From: Acidobacteriota bacterium
Lineage (GTDB): Bacteria > Acidobacteriota > Terriglobia > Terriglobales > Acidobacteriaceae
NCBI GenBank assembly: GCA_021799405.1
Contig: JAJZAL010000075.1
Location: 1 to 20,363 of the forward strand
DNA: 20,363 bases
Direction of reading: 5' to 3'
In this document: positions 15,718 to 20,363 of the stretch, piece after piece
Position numbering within the stretch: position 1 is the stretch's first letter
How the letters are laid out: each line of letters starts with the position of its first letter
Translations under genes and position numbers: made by a program
The notes under the pieces: model-generated
Seen by the model: the letters and a program-made list of their open reading frames with translations, nothing else
Database searches by the model: none
Told to the model about the DNA's origin: nothing

Positions 15718-17946
15718 TCAACTGCCTTCGAGAGAGAACTGAGACAGAAGCGCGTGCGTGTGCTCGCCAATGCGGCTATGCGCTGTGAGATCCCAGAGCG
15801 ATGCGCGCATTTGGCGCATGGCGAGTGTGCTCGCAATCCAGGCCTGCGTCCAGCCGGTTTCGATGGCCCACGCGCCCCATCCGGCATCCGCATTGCTTGC
15901 CCAGTAGTCCCAGAGCCCGTAGTCAAAGGCTCGAAACCAGGCTCCATTCAACTCCGGATGTTCTACCGAATGCACCTGGATACGGCACAGGAATTGGGCG
16001 AGTTTGCTTTGAGCTTCCGCATAGCGTGCATCCTGCGTTGCGGCGGTGGCTTCATGCAGGCCGAGGAATGCGAAATTGGTCGTGTACAGAAGATCGCAGA
16101 CAGGGTCTCCGTTCCGTTGAATCAATGGCGCCTCCGCGGTTCCATATTTCGCATTCGATGCCGGCGGCGCGTAATCTCCCTTACCTGCAGCGCCCAGTTC
16201 CTCGCGAATGGCTCCCGAGGCGTCCTGGAACGAAATCAGATTCCCTGCAATCCGTTCGAGCCATTCCCGGTGTTGCGGAGCATCGTCTACACGGATCAGC
16301 CATGAAAGCGGCAGCAGCATCCGCGCCCGCTCCTGCTGCAGGCCGTTGGTCCAATGCCAGTTTTGAGGATAGGCTTCCATGGTGGCGCGGATTGCCAGTT
16401 TGGCGCGATCAAGAAGCGGGCGATAGCGGGTCTTGTCGTAGGCCCATAAGTACATTGCCCAGAGAAACGCTTCGTAATGCGGGGCAAAGTTGGTCCGCGG
16501 AAGATTGTAGTAGTGCCGCCAGCCGTTTTTTGCGAGGTCCGACTCATTGATGCGGTTGCCTCGGAAGCCAAACGGACCGGTGGTGCGGAAGTTTCCGAGG
16601 ATGCAGCTCAGAATACGCGCATCCCACCGGCTTACGCCGAGAACGGCGGCGGTTCCGATGACTCCCAGCAGGCATCGCGCGTTGTCGTCGCCGTAATAGG
16701 CGCCATCCTCATGTTGCGTATCCCAGTTGAGGAGCCCGAAAGATGGGCTGGAGGGATTGGCGCGCGCGAGGCCCGCCAGCATGGGGTTGGAAAAGATGAA
16801 GTCGACCAGATTGGCGGCAACACGGCGCTCCGAACCCTGTTTGCCACCGGCAAGAGCGAAGGCGAACGACGACTCGCCGTTGCAGTCGCTTCGCAACACC
16901 CAGCGTACGGGCTGCGAGCCGTTGAGATTGATGGATGAGCTGAAGCCTTCGAGCAGGCCGAGCCGGCCGTCTCCCGCCGGCCATTGCTGGCTGGGAGCGG
17001 GACCGACGCTTTCAGTGCGCTGCAAAGCCTTTTCAGCGGCAGCTTCCCACTGCGGCGCCACCAGCAACCGCGCATTTGCGTACCAGGCCACGCCGCGGCG
17101 GAAGGCGGCGTCTTCCGCATGAACGGGTAACGGCTCACCGGCGCTGAAGGACGGAAAAACCGTGGCGCGGGCAGAGAAGGGAATGGATTCATTGCCGCGG
17201 CACAGCCATTCAAGAATTCTCTTCCAGACCGCGATCCAAGCCTCTGACGGGCCATAACGCGCGGTGAGAAACTGGCTCAGCTTTGTGGACGCGACCATGA
17301 GGGAGTCCGAGGGCCTGAAGAGAATTGGATGAGCTTCGACATCCGAGAGCCCGTAGACAGCGGTCTGAAAGCCAGCCACCCGGCCCAGGACAATATCAGC
17401 ATTTGGCGCGGTTGAGGGCACATAATGGCACTCATTGATGGTGAGGAGCCGCATGGAAGCCAGGCCCGGCTCGAACCAGGTTGAGGAGATCACTCCGCGC
17501 TCCCAATGGGACGCGAGAACCGGCGCGCCCGCCTGTTGCGGCAATTGTTGCGGCAACCATGCGGGATACTCCACGTAGATCCGTAATGCCTTCTGGCGCG
17601 CCGCGCCGGCCAGAGCCGCATCAAACGGCGTGCGGACCTGGGGGTATTCATCCGCGAGAATCAGCACTCCTGTATTCGTTGGAGCTGCCTGTAAGGCGGC
17701 TGCGGCGTTCGGGAAGATTCGCGCTTTTGGCTTCAGCGCGCGGTACAGGTCATTGTGCGGCGAACAGACAAAGGAAAGCTGAGCCGACGGCTTTGCCGCC
17801 ACGGCGTTGACGGAGGCGATCAGGCCTGCCGACATCAGCAGGAACTCCCGCCGGTTCTTGACGGACGGAGCTGCGTTGCGGGTGGATGATTCCGGCAGTT
17901 CAGGCTGTCGGCTTCTTTTCATCGCGTTCTGATGCGCGTTGTCCAT
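15718..17946 (-). CDS. Tat-exported (alpha/alpha)-barrel-like protein, function unassigned
   Basis: About 742 residues. A twin-arginine signal is visible at 31-50 (NRREFLLMSAGLIASVNAVA). An alpha/beta-looking domain follows (about 55-230): GVLILADEYPQVRTPFD, then YVEYPAWLPQ and VLGRVAGFQTAVYGL recall the flavodoxin/GATase-like folds seen in some sugar-locus proteins. The C-terminal half (about 320-725) is helical and rich in Trp and Tyr, and looks like an (alpha/alpha)6 toroid as in six-hairpin glycosidases. Striking polar motifs are EDGAYYGDDNAR (413-424), HWTNGLQQERARMLL (near 531-545), IREELG (580-585) and ASNADAGWGAWAIETGWTQ (683-701). Carbohydrate hydrolase or lyase activity is inference; no catalytic residues are assigned. 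The start is uncertain: ATG 18006, 17946 and 17922 are all possible and none has a clear ribosome site; 17946 leaves the Tat motif near residue 32. The gene lies between GH79 and GH2 genes on the same strand. Confidence 0.88.
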   Translation of the reverse strand: MDNAHQNAMKRSRQPELPESSTRNAAPSVKNRREFLLMSAGLIASVNAVAAKPSAQLSFVCSPHNDLYRALKPKARIFPNAAAALQAAPTNTGVLILADEYPQVRTPFDAALAGAARQKALRIYVEYPAWLPQQLPQQAGAPVLASHWERGVISSTWFEPGLASMRLLTINECHYVPSTAPNADIVLGRVAGFQTAVYGLSDVEAHPILFRPSDSLMVASTKLSQFLTARYGPSEAWIAVWKRILEWLCRGNESIPFSARATVFPSFSAGEPLPVHAEDAAFRRGVAWYANARLLVAPQWEAAAEKALQRTESVGPAPSQQWPAGDGRLGLLEGFSSSINLNGSQPVRWVLRSDCNGESSFAFALAGGKQGSERRVAANLVDFIFSNPMLAGLARANPSSPSFGLLNWDTQHEDGAYYGDDNARCLLGVIGTAAVLGVSRWDARILSCILGNFRTTGPFGFRGNRINESDLAKNGWRHYYNLPRTNFAPHYEAFLWAMYLWAYDKTRYRPLLDRAKLAIRATMEAYPQNWHWTNGLQQERARMLLPLSWLIRVDDAPQHREWLERIAGNLISFQDASGAIREELGAAGKGDYAPPASNAKYGTAEAPLIQRNGDPVCDLLYTTNFAFLGLHEATAATQDARYAEAQSKLAQFLCRIQVHSVEHPELNGAWFRAFDYGLWDYWASNADAGWGAWAIETGWTQAWIASTLAMRQMRASLWDLTAHSRIGEHTHALLSQFSLEGS

Positions 17947-18035
17947 TGCGCAAAAAACATTAGGCGAGGATGGGACCCTCGTCAACTGGAAATCCACTGG
18001 ATACATGAAAACTTCAGCTGCGGAGTCGACTCACT

Positions 18036-19481
18036 TCAGGCACGGGTGCTTCCCGAAGCCGGACGCAGCACAACCGCGCTCATGCGGGGTACGTCGAGCA
18101 TTGCATTGCGAATGCGTTCTTCTTTTGCTGGCCGCCATTGTCCTTCCGGGCTGACCGAGGCTCCGCCGAAGGTGATGCCGGTTTTGCTGTCCGAGGCGGG
18201 AGCAATCAAACGCAGCCCCGCGAGATTGCCCAGCGCCAGCTTCCGGATGGAGATCCGTGCATCCAGCGCGGGGTCTTTGTTGACGATGACCAGAGTGCGC
18301 GGTTTTCCTGACGCGCCCAGCAGGTATGCGGTCAGGTTGACGCTCTGCGCATCAAAGTCCAGCGGCAGAATTTCAGGAGAGCCCGTCCGCGCCTGAGCGA
18401 ACGCCAGCATGCCGTAGTAGGGTGCGCCCGCCGAGTTGATCCCTTTACCGTTGTCCTGGATGGCTGAGTAGGAGCTGACAAAGCCAAGCTGATTCACGCC
18501 GGTTTCGATGTTGACGCCCGAGCACCCGTACGCTGCCAGCAGCAGCATGAAATCCAGCGTCCACAGAGCGCCTGCGAAGGTGTCGCTGATGCCGGGATGA
18601 CCTCCACCGGAGAAGGAATTGGTTTCACACATGCGCCAGGGGATGCCGCTTTGTTCAGAGGCGGCGCGCAGGCGAATCAGGATGTCCTTCAGCCGCGGAT
18701 CGGGATAGAGCAATTGGTCCATCGTGCCGCGAGCCTGGCCATTACGGTAGTAATGGGTCGTAAGCAGCTGCACATCGCCTTTAGCGTCCTTTGCCATGCG
18801 CTCAACCCATGCGACGGAAGCGGCGGTATCTGGAGCGGCGAAACGCGCCTGCGGAACCGCATTCACAATGGCGGCATGCCATTGGTGGTATTCGGTGCGG
18901 TAGGTCTCGTAGGTGTAAGGCGCCTTACGGAAGGGTTTGAATGGCTTGTGGCCGCGAGCGAAGTTCTCGACCTCATTCCCGATTTCAAATGCCAGCAGAT
19001 GCGGGCCGAGCACTTCCGTGACAGCGCGCGCCTCCTTGACTGCATCTTCAATGCTGCCCTGCGCGAAGTTCAGGGTCCAGATGGCGCTCCAACCGATGGT
19101 TGAAAGAAAATCCCCGAACTGCCGCAGGCTGGCGCTGGTGATGACCGTGTCGAGCGGCTGGGCCACGATCTTGCCGTCTGGCTCATAGCGCGTGTAGTCC
19201 GAGACGATGCCGCCAACGCGCAGCACTCCATCGGTTCCCATCCCTTTGACGAGCCGCACGTAGCGATCGTTGCCGGCGCTCAGCAGGCCAAGCCGCGCAA
19301 CCGAGGACATCTCGTAGCCGAGCCCGGTGAAGTTGGCTGGCATGCGTACCGGAGCTCCCTTACCCTGCCTCAGCGTAAGGAGCGGTGCGGTTCCGGCAAA
19401 TCCGCGAGTTGCCGAGGCGAGCGGAAATCCCGCGGAAATCTTCAGCGTACGTTCGAGGAAATTGCGGCGAGTGAGGAGCAT
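18036..19481 (-). CDS. Exported glycoside hydrolase family 79, probable beta-glucuronidase
   Basis: A 481-residue GH79-type protein that probably releases beta-linked glucuronic acid (or 4-O-methylglucuronic acid) from glycans. It starts with a Tat signal (LTRRNFLERTLKISAGFPLA, residues 3-22). The TIM barrel carries the acid/base candidate Glu170 in FEIGNEVENF and the nucleophile candidate Glu286 in MCETNSFSGGG, which is followed by GISDTFAGALWTLDF (298-311). A beta-sandwich of the GH79 C-terminal type follows (about 375-475, with LTAYLLGASGKPRTLVIVNKD). The best-known relative I recall is the GH79 beta-glucuronidase of Acidobacterium capsulatum. ATG 19481 has AGGA 5 nt upstream (19487-19490). 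It is first of the three glycan genes on this strand, 184 bp after glnD. Heparanase-like or hyaluronidase-like specificity is possible but less likely for a bacterial soil enzyme. Confidence 0.9.
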   Translation of the reverse strand: MLLTRRNFLERTLKISAGFPLASATRGFAGTAPLLTLRQGKGAPVRMPANFTGLGYEMSSVARLGLLSAGNDRYVRLVKGMGTDGVLRVGGIVSDYTRYEPDGKIVAQPLDTVITSASLRQFGDFLSTIGWSAIWTLNFAQGSIEDAVKEARAVTEVLGPHLLAFEIGNEVENFARGHKPFKPFRKAPYTYETYRTEYHQWHAAIVNAVPQARFAAPDTAASVAWVERMAKDAKGDVQLLTTHYYRNGQARGTMDQLLYPDPRLKDILIRLRAASEQSGIPWRMCETNSFSGGGHPGISDTFAGALWTLDFMLLLAAYGCSGVNIETGVNQLGFVSSYSAIQDNGKGINSAGAPYYGMLAFAQARTGSPEILPLDFDAQSVNLTAYLLGASGKPRTLVIVNKDPALDARISIRKLALGNLAGLRLIAPASDSKTGITFGGASVSPEGQWRPAKEERIRNAMLDVPRMSAVVLRPASGSTRA

Positions 19482-19665
19482 AGGTTTCCTGAATGATGGA
19501 GGGGCAGTGATATGTGGGATGCCGCAATCGAGCCTTGCAAACGAGCGATCGCGCCGCGATAGAACGTCGCCGATCAGATTATCACGTCACCTCGCATGAT
19601 CTTTGCGCGGGCTTGAAAGGTCATCCGTGTTGTTTTTTTGAGAGTGTGGAGCAAGCCATTCGCGA
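19482..19665 (-). promoter_or_regulatory. Probable promoter region of the glycosidase gene set
   Basis: The 184 bp between the glnD stop and the GH79 start. It contains the inverted repeat ATCGCG-C-CGCGAT (19548-19560), which overlaps the palindrome GCGATCGC, about 70-80 bp upstream of the GH79 ATG. It also holds an A-rich run on the minus strand just after glnD (19632-19638). No clear -35/-10 pair and no hairpin with a T-run were found, so read-through from glnD cannot be excluded. Confidence 0.4.
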
Positions 19666-20363
19666 TCAGGCCGAGACACGCATCGAATCGAGGGCGGCGG
19701 TGAGCGCCGCGGTGAGCGATCGCTGGACTTCAGGTGTGAGCTTTTCACCGTGGCTGGTGAGGTAGAAAACGTCGATGGCGGTTTCGCCTTCAGTATCGAT
19801 CAGGGCAACCTTGATGTTGCACTGGTGGGTGCTGAGGGTGAGAGCGATCTGGCGGAGAAGGCCGGGAAGATCCTGTGCAATGACCTGGAGCAGCGTGGAG
19901 TGCGTGGAGGACTCGGCGTCAAAGTCGAGGCGGGTGGCAACTTCAACCTTGATGTTGCCGGGGTGGTTCAGGTGGCTGCGGCTCTCGAGGAGCTGCTCCA
20001 CGGAGACCTTTTGCATGACCACATCGTGGATATTCTGGAGAAAGCGCTCTTTCTCGCTGGGATTGAGCTCGATGGTGCGGAATGCATCGGTGAAGTGGAA
20101 GCTGTCAACGATGACGCCGGCGTCGTTGGAGTATGCGCCGGCGCGGACGATATTCATGCCCCACGCGGCCAGAGCGCCGGCAACATCGGCAAAGAGCCCG
20201 GTGCGGTCACGGGTGATGACGGTGAGGTCGAAGAGTTGGCGGGATGGCCGAAGGTCGAGCTGGACGGAGTCCTGGTCGAGATTGAGGGCCATCTGGAAGT
20301 GATTCCGGATCTGCTCGGGCAGGCGGGTCTGCAGGTAGCGCTGCGGCAGGCCTTCGAGGAATT
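19666..20363 (-). CDS. glnD: PII uridylyltransferase GlnD, C-terminal part, 5' end outside window
   Basis: The bifunctional nitrogen sensor that adds UMP to PII proteins and removes it, according to glutamine level. Only the last 231 codons are in the window; the frame is open to the edge. It begins [21 protein letters not shown], the region that joins the HD domain to the regulatory tail. Two ACT domains follow: the first from about residue 43 of the fragment ([21 protein letters not shown], then [12 protein letters not shown]) and the second from about 155 ([21 protein letters not shown], then [22 protein letters not shown]). Both carry the DxxGL pattern ([20 protein letters not shown]) that contacts an amino-acid effector. 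A Met at 20292 could be mistaken for the start of a small stand-alone ACT protein, but the upstream codons in frame match GlnD. The nucleotidyltransferase and HD domains must lie beyond the right edge. Confidence 0.93.
   Translation of the reverse strand, partial: FLEGLPQRYLQTRLPEQIRNHFQMALNLDQDSVQLDLRPSRQLFDLTVITRDRTGLFADVAGALAAWGMNIVRAGAYSNDAGVIVDSFHFTDAFRTIELNPSEKERFLQNIHDVVMQKVSVEQLLESRSHLNHPGNIKVEVATRLDFDAESSTHSTLLQVIAQDLPGLLRQIALTLSTHQCNIKVALIDTEGETAIDVFYLTSHGEKLTPEVQRSLTAALTAALDSMRVSA

Noticed and set aside
15556..16550. Two 249-codon plus-strand frames over the barrel-protein gene and its downstream gap.
   Set aside because: Both are shadows of the minus-strand protein, whose Tat signal, motifs and composition are coherent.
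19666..20292. A stand-alone 208-residue ACT-domain protein.
   Set aside because: The frame continues upstream to the window edge with GlnD-like sequence, so this is the GlnD C-terminus.

Overview
The window looks like a chromosomal stretch from an acidobacterium (Acidobacteriaceae-like; no 16S is present, so this is inferred). The grounds are high GC, a roughly 1,290-residue Oar/SusC-like TonB-dependent receptor with an N-terminal carboxypeptidase-regulatory domain and the LP-x-NGRN plug motif, a GH79 glycosidase of the beta-glucuronidase type, and long gene-poor leaders. No mobile element, CRISPR array, tRNA or rRNA is visible. Both ends cut a gene: serS at the left (3' end missing) and glnD at the right (5' end missing).

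Left part (1-8545), mainly housekeeping and respiration. On the minus strand, a di-haem peroxidase/MauG-type lipoprotein is translationally coupled to a small membrane-anchored CxxCH haem protein, followed 60 bp later by serS. A type II NADH dehydrogenase (minus) is divergent from a TerC-family membrane protein (plus). TerC converges on a radical SAM protein of unknown function (TTG start, strong Shine-Dalgarno, five C-terminal cysteines), which lies downstream of nadB (L-aspartate oxidase).

Middle (8546-9651): about 1.1 kb with no gene I can support. It turns AT-rich towards the receptor and carries a TGACAC-N8-GTGTCA inverted repeat. It probably holds the nadB promoter and the promoter and leader of the TonB-dependent receptor.

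Right part (9652-20363): the receptor (plus) ends in a clear intrinsic terminator and converges with a minus-strand set of three exported proteins, read in the order GH79 glycosidase (Tat signal), a two-part (alpha/alpha)-barrel-like protein of unassigned function (Tat signal), and a GH2 glycosidase (Sec signal). Together they suggest periplasmic breakdown of a (possibly glucuronic-acid-bearing) glycan whose fragments could enter through the receptor; that link is inference. The uncharacterised middle protein is the most interesting item. The window closes with the C-terminal tandem ACT domains of the PII uridylyltransferase GlnD.
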